From Deferribacter desulfuricans SSM1 (lineage in GTDB: Bacteria > Chrysiogenota > Deferribacteres > Deferribacterales > Deferribacteraceae): a DNA stretch of 64,000 nucleotides. Positions 44,654-53,276 of this stretch are shown here, piece after piece. The notes beneath the pieces are model-generated. The model was not told where the DNA came from, searched no databases, and saw only the letters and a list, made by a program, of their open reading frames with translations. The number at the start of each line of letters is the position of its first letter. Position 1 is the first letter of the stretch. The DNA is taken from assembly GCF_000010985.1 (NCBI RefSeq), contig NC_013939.1, forward strand, positions 2,123,501-2,187,500, in the 5' to 3' direction. A program made the translations under genes and the position numbers.

Positions 44654-47030
44654 CTTTAGCAATCACCTTTAGATTTTTTCTCCTTTTAAATTTACCCTGT
44701 AATAACAAATCACTCAAAGAATCTTCAATATATTTTTGTAAAATTCTCCTTATTGGCCTTGCGCCATACATATAATTGTAATCTTTACTCAATAAAATCT
44801 CTTTTGCTTCATCCGTAACAGTTATTTTCTTACCAATTTTATCCAATCTCTCATTTATCTCATCAACCTGAATATCGATTATTTTAAACAGCTCCTCTTT
44901 AGAAAGTGGTCTAAAAACTATAACTTCATCAACTCTATTAATAAACTCAGGAGGGAATCTATCTTGAAGCTCTTTTAATGAGTTCTTTTTAAATGATTCA
45001 TAATCTAAATAAGTGTTATCATCCCCGCCGAACCCTAACTTTTTATTTACTATTGAACTTTTTGTCCCGAGATTAGACGTCATTATTATTATCGTATTTT
45101 TAAAATTTACTTTATATCCATGACTATCTGTGACAAACCCTTCATCCAATATTTGTAATAATATATTCATCACATCTGGGTGAGCTTTCTCTATTTCATC
45201 AAAGAGAACAACAGAGTAAGGTTTCCTTCTTACTTCTTCAGTAAGCTTGCCACCTTCATCATACCCCACATATCCAGGAGGAGCCCCAATAAGCCTTGAG
45301 ACATTGAATTTCTCCATATATTCACTCATATCAATTCTGATAAGAGCATCTTTAGAGCCAAAAATAGTTTCCGCCAATCTCTTGGAAAGCTCTGTTTTCC
45401 CAACACCAGTGGGCCCCAAAAATATAAATGAACCCAAAGGCTTGTTTGGATTATTTAGACCTGCGAAACTGCGTTTAATAGATTTTGCCACAAGATCAAC
45501 TGCTTCATCTTGACCAACAATATACTTTTTCAAAACCTTATCGATAATCGCTGCTTTTTCTGAATCCTCCTCCTTCAACTTTTGCACAGGGATTCCAGAA
45601 ATACCCGAAACAACCTCAGCCACATCATCTACAGTCATCACCGGCCACTCTAAATCTATTTTACTCTGCCACTCTTCATATTTTTCATTAAAATCTTTTA
45701 ACCTTTTATCTATCTGCTCAGAATATTTTTCAATTTCTGCAAAGTTGCTCGTACCAAAAAACTTGGCCCTTTTCTCTTTTAGTTTATCAATTTCATCTCT
45801 AATTTTTGTGAGTTCAGGAGGTAATGTTTGTTTTTTCAGTTTAATTTTACTAGCTGCCTCATCTATAACATCTATACTTTTATCTGGCTGATACCTATCG
45901 GTAATATATCTATCTGTTAAATATACAACCTCATCAATAACTTTATCAGGGATTAAAACCTTATGGAAATCTTCATAATATTTTCTCAAACCCTTTAAAA
46001 TATTTACAGTTTCCTCTGAAGTAGGTGGTTCCACAGAAATTGTTTGAAACCTTCTTTCTAATGCACCATCTTTTTCAAAATGTTTTCTATACTCTTTATA
46101 TGTTGTGGCTCCAATGCATTGAAATTTCCCTCTTGCTAAAGCTGGCTTTAACATATTTGATGCATCAATAGACCCTTCTGCTGCTCCAGCCCCAATAATA
46201 GTATGTATTTCATCTATAAATACAATTATATTACCAGCAGCTTCTATCTCTTTTATTATATTTTTCATCCTCTCTTCAAACTGTCCACGATATTTTGTTC
46301 CTGCAACTATCGTACCGAGATCTAATGAAACCAACCTTTTGTTTTTCAAAATTTCTGGTACATCTCCACTAGCGATCCTCTTAGCTAACCCCTCTACAAT
46401 TGCTGTCTTACCTACGCCAGGGAAACCAATCAAAATAGCATTATTCTTTATCCTTCTTCCCAATATTTGAATAAGTCTTTCAATTTCTAAATCTCTACCT
46501 ATAACGGGATCAAGCTCATTTTTTAACGCCATTTCAGTCAAATCTTTACCAAACTCGTCTATAGTTGGTGTAGCAACAGGAGCTTTTTTATTGAAATTTT
46601 TAGACATCATTTTAATCTCATCTCTAAGAGTTACTATATCAAAACCTAACTTTTTCAAAATGGTAAAAGCTTTTCCCCTGTGTTCTTTCATTAACCCCAA
46701 TAAGATGTGCTCAGGGTTTATATACTTATGATTTAAAAGATTGGCTTCTTCCACAGCATATTCTAAAACCTTTCTGGCTAATGGACTAAAAGGGATACTC
46801 CCCTTTATCATCAAATTTTTACTACTACCTGTAATATTCTCTATCTCTTTAATTAAACTAACAGTATCAAAACCACGTCTTTGAAATATTTCAGAAGGTA
46901 AGCTCCCTTTATCTTTTAACAGTCCAATAAGCAGATGTTCCGTGTCTATATGGGTATTCATCAACTTTTCAGCTTCTTCTCTTGAATATAAAATAACTCT
47001 TCTTGCTCTCTCTGAAAAATATTCAAACAT
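44631..47030 (-). CDS. clpC: ClpC-type AAA+ protease ATPase subunit
   Basis: 799 residues: two N-terminal Clp_N repeats (1-145; REEAEKLMNTHIDTEHLLIG), AAA1 with Walker A GFPGVGKT (about 205-212), a middle coiled segment resembling the UVR/M-domain of ClpC (KIRDEIDKLKEKRAKFF), AAA2 with GPTGVGKTELSK (about 540-551), and a C-terminal D2 domain. A ClpP-loop-like LGFGG tripeptide region (KKLGFGGDDN) suggests it works with ClpP. Unfolds substrates for degradation. No clpP or mcs genes nearby. No CtsR site seen upstream. Confidence 0.93.
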   Translation of the reverse strand: MFEYFSERARRVILYSREEAEKLMNTHIDTEHLLIGLLKDKGSLPSEIFQRRGFDTVSLIKEIENITGSSKNLMIKGSIPFSPLARKVLEYAVEEANLLNHKYINPEHILLGLMKEHRGKAFTILKKLGFDIVTLRDEIKMMSKNFNKKAPVATPTIDEFGKDLTEMALKNELDPVIGRDLEIERLIQILGRRIKNNAILIGFPGVGKTAIVEGLAKRIASGDVPEILKNKRLVSLDLGTIVAGTKYRGQFEERMKNIIKEIEAAGNIIVFIDEIHTIIGAGAAEGSIDASNMLKPALARGKFQCIGATTYKEYRKHFEKDGALERRFQTISVEPPTSEETVNILKGLRKYYEDFHKVLIPDKVIDEVVYLTDRYITDRYQPDKSIDVIDEAASKIKLKKQTLPPELTKIRDEIDKLKEKRAKFFGTSNFAEIEKYSEQIDKRLKDFNEKYEEWQSKIDLEWPVMTVDDVAEVVSGISGIPVQKLKEEDSEKAAIIDKVLKKYIVGQDEAVDLVAKSIKRSFAGLNNPNKPLGSFIFLGPTGVGKTELSKRLAETIFGSKDALIRIDMSEYMEKFNVSRLIGAPPGYVGYDEGGKLTEEVRRKPYSVVLFDEIEKAHPDVMNILLQILDEGFVTDSHGYKVNFKNTIIIMTSNLGTKSSIVNKKLGFGGDDNTYLDYESFKKNSLKELQDRFPPEFINRVDEVIVFRPLSKEELFKIIDIQVDEINERLDKIGKKITVTDEAKEILLSKDYNYMYGARPIRRILQKYIEDSLSDLLLQGKFKRRKNLKVIAKDGELVFK

Positions 47031-47052
47031 TTAAAACCTCTACTTTTAGCAA

Positions 47053-47081
47053 ATTATAACAACAAAGATATTTTTTTGCAA
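47053..47081 (-). promoter_or_regulatory. Promoter of clpC
   Basis: Minus strand TTGCAA (47081-47076), 17-base spacer, TATAAT (47058-47053). Lies in the 139-bp divergent region between clpC and the HD-GYP gene. Confidence 0.68.
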
Positions 47082-47098
47082 ATTAGATTTATTATTGT

Positions 47099-47127
47099 TT
47101 GCAAACTTCTTCTCTATCCATTATAAT
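47099..47127 (+). promoter_or_regulatory. Promoter of the HD-GYP-to-ThiE-like rightward run
   Basis: TTGCAA (47099-47104), 17-base spacer, TATAAT (47122-47127), 42 bases before the ATG. The -35 hexamer is the same TTGCAA as in the divergent clpC promoter, each within a TTTGCAAA context. Confidence 0.68.
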
Positions 47128-47169
47128 AAAAGTAAGATTTAATAAGTCAAGAAGGGGAACAAAATATAA

Positions 47170-48399
47170 ATGATAAAAATACCTGTCGATGAAATAAGGC
47201 TAGGCATAACTATCATAAAAACTGATAAGCCTTGGCTAAACCTTTCATTTTTTAACAAACCGGTAACCGATCTCAAAATCATAGATATACTGAAAAATTA
47301 TGGAGTTAAAGAGGTATATATACAAAGCGATGAAATTGCAGAAGATTTTTTTGGATTAAACAAACAGTTGAAAAATGAAATAGTACAGCAAGCTGAAAAA
47401 CTTGATATTACAAAATACACCACTACGTTAAAAGAGATAGATGAGTTAAAATCATTACACGAACGAGCCAAGAAAATAACAAAACAACTATATTTGGACG
47501 CCAGAGCGGGTAAATCCATTGACACAGAAATGGCACAAAAAATTGTGGATACGTTTGTGGATTCCTGCTTTAAAAAACCCCATCTGGTCGTTACTTTATC
47601 AAGATTAAAAAGTTTTGATGATTACACTTTTGTTCACAGTTTAAATGTTGGTGTTCTATCAATAGTTCTGGGCAAAAGATACGGTTTAGATGTGGTAGGC
47701 TTAAAAAATTTAGGAATGGGTGCACTTCTACATGATATTGGAAAAATGAAAGTCCCTGACAAAATATTAAACAAACCTGGTAAACTGACTGACGAAGAGT
47801 TTGAAATAATGAAAAAACACCCTGTTTATGGATATGAGATGTTAAAAAACGATAAAAACATCCATGAAGACTCACTATCTGCAATTTATTTACACCATGA
47901 ACGAGCTGATGGCTCAGGCTATCCTCTAGGATTAAGAGAAGCTAAAATACCTTTATCTGCTAAAATTGTCTCAATAGTTGATGTTTATGATGCCATCACA
48001 TCAAAAAGGGTATATCATGATGCTCTAATACCACCTAAAGCATTACAGCTCTTATTCTCCTGGTCAGAAAAACATTTCAACAAAATCTTGGTTAAATTTT
48101 TCATGGAGATCATTGGCATTTATCCTGTAGGCACACTTGTTTTATTAGATACAGGAGAATTAGCTATTGTATTTGAACAATCAAAAGATGATCCAACCAG
48201 GCCTAAAGTATTAGTCATTACAGATGAAAGAAGAAAAATGAAAGAGCCCTATCTTTTTGACCTCAAAAAATATAATTTAATAACAAAAAAACCTTATAAA
48301 TCGATAATTGCACCACTTGATTCCAGAAAACTAAACATTGATACCAACAAAATCATGGATAAATTTTTGATAAAAGCTAAACAGGGAGTGTTAGCATGA
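47170..48399 (+). CDS. HD-GYP domain protein, probable cyclic-di-GMP phosphodiesterase
   Basis: 409 residues. N-terminal DUF3391-like segment (about 1-110), then HD-GYP: HDIGK at 188-192, KKHPVYGYEML at 215-225, and HHERADGSGYP at 242-252 (the GYP motif), with metal ligands in place. The last about 100 residues are less conserved. Likely degrades c-di-GMP and so affects motility or biofilm. Unlike many, it has no receiver domain. The stop overlaps the ATG of the next gene (ATGA). Confidence 0.93.
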   Translation: MIKIPVDEIRLGITIIKTDKPWLNLSFFNKPVTDLKIIDILKNYGVKEVYIQSDEIAEDFFGLNKQLKNEIVQQAEKLDITKYTTTLKEIDELKSLHERAKKITKQLYLDARAGKSIDTEMAQKIVDTFVDSCFKKPHLVVTLSRLKSFDDYTFVHSLNVGVLSIVLGKRYGLDVVGLKNLGMGALLHDIGKMKVPDKILNKPGKLTDEEFEIMKKHPVYGYEMLKNDKNIHEDSLSAIYLHHERADGSGYPLGLREAKIPLSAKIVSIVDVYDAITSKRVYHDALIPPKALQLLFSWSEKHFNKILVKFFMEIIGIYPVGTLVLLDTGELAIVFEQSKDDPTRPKVLVITDERRKMKEPYLFDLKKYNLITKKPYKSIIAPLDSRKLNIDTNKIMDKFLIKAKQGVLA

Positions 48400-48935
48400 A
48401 CAAAAACTATTTTGCGTTAACTTTTATTAGTGAAGACAGACCTGGAATAGTAGCAAAGGTATCTAAAATCTTATATGAAAATGAATTTAATATTGAAGAT
48501 TCATCATCAACACTACTAAAAGGTTTCTTTTCTATGATACTTATTGTCAGCACTGATAAAGATTTTAAGGTAAATGAGATAAAGAAAAAATTTGCTCCTT
48601 TGGTAAAAGAGTTAGGAATGGCTACAAGTGTCAGAAAAATTGAGAAATTTAAAGAGTTACCAAAAGGTGAAACTTTCATAATTTCGGTTTATGGAGCAGA
48701 TAAGCCAGGGATTGTATATTCAATATCCAACTTCTTAGCTGAAAAAAATATAAATATTGTTGATTTACAAACAAAAGTTGCAGGTAGCGAACAAAAACCG
48801 GTATACATCATGGTTTTAGAGGTAATAATACCTGATAATTTCAAAGATAAAAACTGGGCTGAAGAACTCAAAAGCGTTGCAAAATCTATTGGTATTGATA
48901 TAAATATTAGACAAATAGAAACATACGAGATGTAA
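48396..48935 (+). CDS. Double ACT-domain protein (GcvR-like)
   Basis: 179 residues comprising two ACT domains (about 5-80 and 93-175; SEDRPGIVAKVSKILYENEF and VYGADKPGIVYSISNFLAEK). GcvR-type proteins bind glycine or another amino acid and control a transcription factor. The second repeat keeps the ligand-type Asp-Lys-Pro-Gly turn. Target unknown; it lies between HD-GYP and def in one operon. Confidence 0.85.
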   Translation: MNKNYFALTFISEDRPGIVAKVSKILYENEFNIEDSSSTLLKGFFSMILIVSTDKDFKVNEIKKKFAPLVKELGMATSVRKIEKFKELPKGETFIISVYGADKPGIVYSISNFLAEKNINIVDLQTKVAGSEQKPVYIMVLEVIIPDNFKDKNWAEELKSVAKSIGIDINIRQIETYEM

Positions 48936-48938
48936 TAA

Positions 48939-49442
48939 ATGCCGATTAGAGAAGTATTGACTTATCCAAACCCACTATTAAAAGAAATTTCAAAGGAAGT
49001 TACCGAACTCACTGATGATATAAAAAATATTATAAAAGATTTGGTAGATACTATGGATGCTACAAGCCATTCTACTGGTATTGCTGCACCTCAAATAGGT
49101 GAATTAGTGAGAATTATTGCAATCGACCCAGGTAAAAATAAAAAGTGCAAAAATCATCACGGCAAAAGAGTCTTAATAAATCCTGAGATAGTAAAATGGG
49201 AAGGGTTGATCCAATCACGAGAAGGTTGTATGAGTGTTCCCGATTACACAGGTAATGTCAATAGAGCGGAAAAAGTGGTTGTACAGTTTCTCGATGAAAA
49301 CTTACAACCTGGAGCTTTTGAAGCCGAAGGATTTGAAGCAATTTTACTTCAACATGAAATAGACCACCTTGATGGGATCCTTTTTATCGATAGAATAATT
49401 TCTAAAAGGACTGACTTGTTCAGGAGGAAAAAATATAAATGA
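48939..49442 (+). CDS. def: Peptide deformylase
   Basis: Removes the formyl group from nascent proteins. 167 residues with the three motifs: GIAAPQIG (47-54; motif 1 Gly-x-Gly-Leu-Ala replaced by GIAA), EGCMSVP (95-101, metal Cys97) and QHEIDHLDG (138-146, His139, His143, Glu140). Iron is the usual metal. Three bases after the ACT protein; the last codons overlap the following gene by 4 bp. fmt is not adjacent. Confidence 0.95.
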   Translation: MPIREVLTYPNPLLKEISKEVTELTDDIKNIIKDLVDTMDATSHSTGIAAPQIGELVRIIAIDPGKNKKCKNHHGKRVLINPEIVKWEGLIQSREGCMSVPDYTGNVNRAEKVVVQFLDENLQPGAFEAEGFEAILLQHEIDHLDGILFIDRIISKRTDLFRRKKYK

Positions 49443-50389
49443 AAGTACTTATAACTCAAAAATTACCATTTGATATTGAAAACTATTTAAAAGATTTTGA
49501 AATTGATTATAGAAAAGAACATACTCCTATCCCTTACGAGGAATTACTCGAAAGAGTCAGAGGTTGTGATGGCCTTATTTGTATGCTATCCGATAAAATT
49601 GATAAAAATCTTTTTGACAATGCCCCAAATCTCAAAGTTGTAGCAAATTATGCTGTTGGTTACAACAACATAGATGTTGAGTATGCTACTAAAAAAGGGG
49701 TAGTAGTTTGTAACACCCCTGATGTTTTAACAGAAACCACAGCAGAGCTTGGATTTGCACTTATGATCTCACTTGCTAGAAGAGTTGTTGAAGCAGATAA
49801 ATTTACCAGAGAAGGGAAATTTGAAGGGTGGACACCAAATCTCTTTCTTGGTACAGACTTATACAAAAAAACGGTTGGTATTTTCGGTTTTGGAAGGATA
49901 GGGCAGGCTTTTGCAAGGTGCTGTAAAGGTTTTGAAATGGAAATTATTTATCACTCTCGCAACCAGTATTTTCAAAGTGAACTTTTATTAGGTGCAAAAT
50001 ATGTATCATTTGAAGAACTGATAACAAACTCTGACTTTTTGGTTATTGCTGCACCATTAAATGACGACAACTATCATAAATTTGATTTAGACGTTTTCAA
50101 AAAAATGAAGAGAACTGCTTTTATTATAAATATTGGAAGAGGCCCCATCATAAAAGAGGATGACCTTGTTGTTGCTCTTGAAAATGGTTACATAAAAGGT
50201 GCAGGATTAGATGTTTATGAATTTGAGCCTAAGATAGATGAAAAACTTTTTGATAAAAATAATGTAATCCTTTTACCTCACATCGGAAGTGCTTCGGAAG
50301 AAACAAGGGCAAAAATGGCAAAAATGTGTGCAGACGCAATAATTTCTGTGTTGAAAAACAAAGAAAAACCAAAATATGCTTTAAACTAA
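49439..50389 (+). CDS. D-isomer 2-hydroxyacid dehydrogenase (glyoxylate/hydroxypyruvate reductase type)
   Basis: 316 residues with catalytic (about 1-95, 285-316) and NAD-binding domains. GFGRIGQAFARC (150-161) is the Rossmann motif, followed by YHSRN suggesting NADP preference (Arg in place of Asp). Catalytic Arg in INIGRGPI, Glu in DVYEFEP, and His in LPHIGSA. Most similar in style to glyoxylate or hydroxypyruvate reductases (GyaR/GhrB). The role beside def is not evident. Confidence 0.9.
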   Translation: MKVLITQKLPFDIENYLKDFEIDYRKEHTPIPYEELLERVRGCDGLICMLSDKIDKNLFDNAPNLKVVANYAVGYNNIDVEYATKKGVVVCNTPDVLTETTAELGFALMISLARRVVEADKFTREGKFEGWTPNLFLGTDLYKKTVGIFGFGRIGQAFARCCKGFEMEIIYHSRNQYFQSELLLGAKYVSFEELITNSDFLVIAAPLNDDNYHKFDLDVFKKMKRTAFIINIGRGPIIKEDDLVVALENGYIKGAGLDVYEFEPKIDEKLFDKNNVILLPHIGSASEETRAKMAKMCADAIISVLKNKEKPKYALN

Positions 50390-50443
50390 ACCATCGTTTT
50401 AATACATATTGACAAATGATTGATATTTTCGTAAATAATATAC

Positions 50444-51394
50444 ATGAAAAACACAACAATTATTATATTTCTAATTGTTTTTTCTTGCATCGGTTATACA
50501 AAAGATATTTCCCTAATTATAAGCTATCACAAAGGCTTCCCTTGGGTAGAAGATTTTAAGAAAGGTTTCTTTAAGGTTATCCCAAAAGATGATGTAGATA
50601 TTTACTACTTAGATGCTAAAAAGGGCAAAACAGAGGAAATAAAAAAAAATATAAACTTTACACTAAAAAGTATAGAAAAAAACCAACCAAATATTATTGT
50701 TTGCTTAGATGATTTTGCTCTTGAAAATGTGTGTAAAAAATATTTTAATACCGAAAAACAAATTGTTTTTGCAGGCATAAATAGAGATAAAGAATACTAC
50801 AACCTCGACGAAGTAAAAAACATCACTGGTGTTTTTGAGCATATCTACTTTGCTCAAACCTTTGAAATCATAAAAGATGCTTTCCCTTATGCAAAAAAAG
50901 CTTTACTCTTATCTGACACAAGCCAAAGTACTTTGTCTGCACTTAAAAAGTGCCCCAAAACATACAAAGATTTACATATTGATATAAAAAACATTAAAAC
51001 ATTAAAAGAATGGCAACAAGAAGTATATAATGCACAAAGCATTTATGACCTTTTAATAATACTCACTTGCGCCAAAATTAAGGATAAAAATGGAAATTAC
51101 ATGAATAATAAAGATGTATTAAAATGGACACTTCAAAACAACAAACTACCTGAAATTGCTTTGCTCGAATGGATGGTAAAAGATGGTGCCTTACTTGGTG
51201 TTACAATTAGTGGTTATAACCATGGAATTGAATCAGGGATTATTGTAAAAGAACTTCTAAAAGGAATAAATATTTCAAACATCAAACCTATTCAATACAC
51301 AAAAGCAGAGTTAACTGTAAATACCAAAAGAGCCAAAGAATTGAATATTAAAATCCCCATAAGTATTTTACTTTTTGCAAAAACAGTGTATTAA
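50444..51394 (+). CDS. ABC-transporter-type substrate-binding protein (sensor-associated)
   Basis: 316 residues with a signal peptide (1-19, SCIGYTK) and a periplasmic-binding fold of the ABC_sub_bind type (PF04392): SLIISYHKGFPW, QPNIIVCLDDFALE, QIVFAGINRDKEYY, TGVFEHIYFAQTFEIIKDAFP. No permease or ATPase gene follows; seven bases after its stop starts a sensor kinase. It therefore probably acts as the kinase's ligand receptor, not for transport. Ligand unknown. Confidence 0.82.
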   Translation: MKNTTIIIFLIVFSCIGYTKDISLIISYHKGFPWVEDFKKGFFKVIPKDDVDIYYLDAKKGKTEEIKKNINFTLKSIEKNQPNIIVCLDDFALENVCKKYFNTEKQIVFAGINRDKEYYNLDEVKNITGVFEHIYFAQTFEIIKDAFPYAKKALLLSDTSQSTLSALKKCPKTYKDLHIDIKNIKTLKEWQQEVYNAQSIYDLLIILTCAKIKDKNGNYMNNKDVLKWTLQNNKLPEIALLEWMVKDGALLGVTISGYNHGIESGIIVKELLKGINISNIKPIQYTKAELTVNTKRAKELNIKIPISILLFAKTVY

Positions 51395-51401
51395 ATTTAT
51401 T

Positions 51402-53276
51402 ATGCTAAAAAAAGTTATAATAGCCGGTTTTATAATTTTTAGTTTCTTCACAATCTCTTTTATTATAATCTTACAATTACAGAATAAAGAATTTTTGCTT
51501 TTAAAAGAAACAAACGAAAAATATACAGAAACTCTACTATCAGAAATCAACAACAAAATTGAACAAAATATTGAAAATAAATTAGAAAAACTAAAAATTT
51601 TATCAAATTTTATAAAAAATAACCCGAATAATATCTCTACTTATATAAATAATATTTTTAAAGATGATACCAATTCTATAATCATGATGATTTCTAACGA
51701 AGGTAACATCTTAACTACTTATCCAAAAACACTTGGTTTTAATGGGTTATCAATTTTAAATTTTCCAGATATTGCTGATTTTTTTATAAAGCTATCCAAA
51801 GAAAATGAATTAGCAAAATTTTTAAAAATCAAGATGTTCAACAACGAAACGTTAACTTTTACAACAAAAAATTACATATGTATTGGAACAGAAAATATAA
51901 TATCGAATAATAATAAATTTTATCTATTACAATTCTCACCTTTATCCATCTTCTTTCAAAATATAACGGATAAATTTGAAAAAGTGCTGGGAAAAGAGGC
52001 CGTTATTTTTTTAGGAAACAAGCCTGAAGGTAACAATTTTTCTCAAATAATCCCATTTGAAGTTAAAGGACTAAAATATTATATAGGGATAAAGGATGTT
52101 AAACCGCCACTTATCAATAATCTAAAAAAACATTTTAGCAAAATAAATCTTCTTATTTTCATCCTGTTATCAATAACATTTATTTTTGGTGCTTACATCG
52201 TTTATGAACTTTTTATATCTCATCGAAGATTGGAAAAATTGGTAGAAAAAAGGGTAAATGAACTAAACTTAGAGCGCAAAAAATATGAAACTTTTTTTAA
52301 AAATTTACCCTTACCAGCTATTGTTTTTGATCCAATAGCACTGACAATAGTTGATTTAAATTCAAAAGCAACCGAATATGGTTTTAAAAAGGATGACAAA
52401 TTAACGGATCTTTTAAAAAACGAAAAGATTCTTGAAAATCACATAAAAACATTAAATGAAAAACTAATTGATGATTTCGAATTAAATGTAAGTGATAAAT
52501 ATATTTTTCAGATATTCTCAATTTTTGATAAAAACGAAAATAAAGTGATATCTATAATTAACGATATAACCGAAAATAAAAAGCTTTATGAAAAGATTAA
52601 AAATGCTGAAAGAAAAGAGTTGGTAGCTACAATCACAACAGGTATTGCTCACGATTTTAAAAATAGTTTAAGTAATATACAGTTATACTTAAAATTAATG
52701 GAAACTGAGCCAGATAACTGGAAAAAATTCATTGAACCTATAAAAACTATTATAAACTCATCTACTGATCACATAAATAATCTTTTATTAATTGCTAACA
52801 ATAAAAAACCAAAATTAAAAGAATTAAAAATTGACGATGTTATGAATGAGTTTTTACAAATAATAAAACAATATATACCCAAAAATATCGACTTGACGTA
52901 TATAAATTTAGTAACAGACTCTAAAATATTAGGCTCAAAATCTAGCCTAATTCAGGCTTTTTTAAATATTGTTGTAAATTCTAAAGATGCTATTGGCAAA
53001 AATAAAGGTGATATTTCCATTGTTATTGATAAAGAAATTTTAAATAATATTAATTATATCAAATTTACTTTTAGTGATAATGGGCCAGGCATAGAAAAAG
53101 ATATATTAAAAAACATATTTAAACCTTTTTATAGTACTAAGGAAAACGGTTGCGGTTTAGGTTTGGCGCTTGTTAATAGAGTAATAAAAGAGCTAAGTGG
53201 TTTTATGAATATCGAAAGTGAAATAGGCAAAGGCACCATAGTAAGAATATATTTGCCGGAAAAAGTAGATGGCTGA
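51402..53276 (+). CDS. Membrane sensor histidine kinase
   Basis: 624 residues from the chosen ATG (the frame extends to a TTG at 51375 inside the preceding gene). Transmembrane helix near the start (3-25) and another at about 250-272 enclose a 220-residue periplasmic domain. A PAS-like segment follows (about 295-395), then HisKA with GIAHDFKNSL (His417) and HATPase_c (NIVVNSKDAI; FSDNGPGIEKD; GCGLGLALV). The HDFKN H-box is less usual than HExxN. No response regulator is adjacent; the partner is unknown. Its end overlaps glnE by 8 bp. No clear SD. Confidence 0.87.
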   Translation: MLKKVIIAGFIIFSFFTISFIIILQLQNKEFLLLKETNEKYTETLLSEINNKIEQNIENKLEKLKILSNFIKNNPNNISTYINNIFKDDTNSIIMMISNEGNILTTYPKTLGFNGLSILNFPDIADFFIKLSKENELAKFLKIKMFNNETLTFTTKNYICIGTENIISNNNKFYLLQFSPLSIFFQNITDKFEKVLGKEAVIFLGNKPEGNNFSQIIPFEVKGLKYYIGIKDVKPPLINNLKKHFSKINLLIFILLSITFIFGAYIVYELFISHRRLEKLVEKRVNELNLERKKYETFFKNLPLPAIVFDPIALTIVDLNSKATEYGFKKDDKLTDLLKNEKILENHIKTLNEKLIDDFELNVSDKYIFQIFSIFDKNENKVISIINDITENKKLYEKIKNAERKELVATITTGIAHDFKNSLSNIQLYLKLMETEPDNWKKFIEPIKTIINSSTDHINNLLLIANNKKPKLKELKIDDVMNEFLQIIKQYIPKNIDLTYINLVTDSKILGSKSSLIQAFLNIVVNSKDAIGKNKGDISIVIDKEILNNINYIKFTFSDNGPGIEKDILKNIFKPFYSTKENGCGLGLALVNRVIKELSGFMNIESEIGKGTIVRIYLPEKVDG

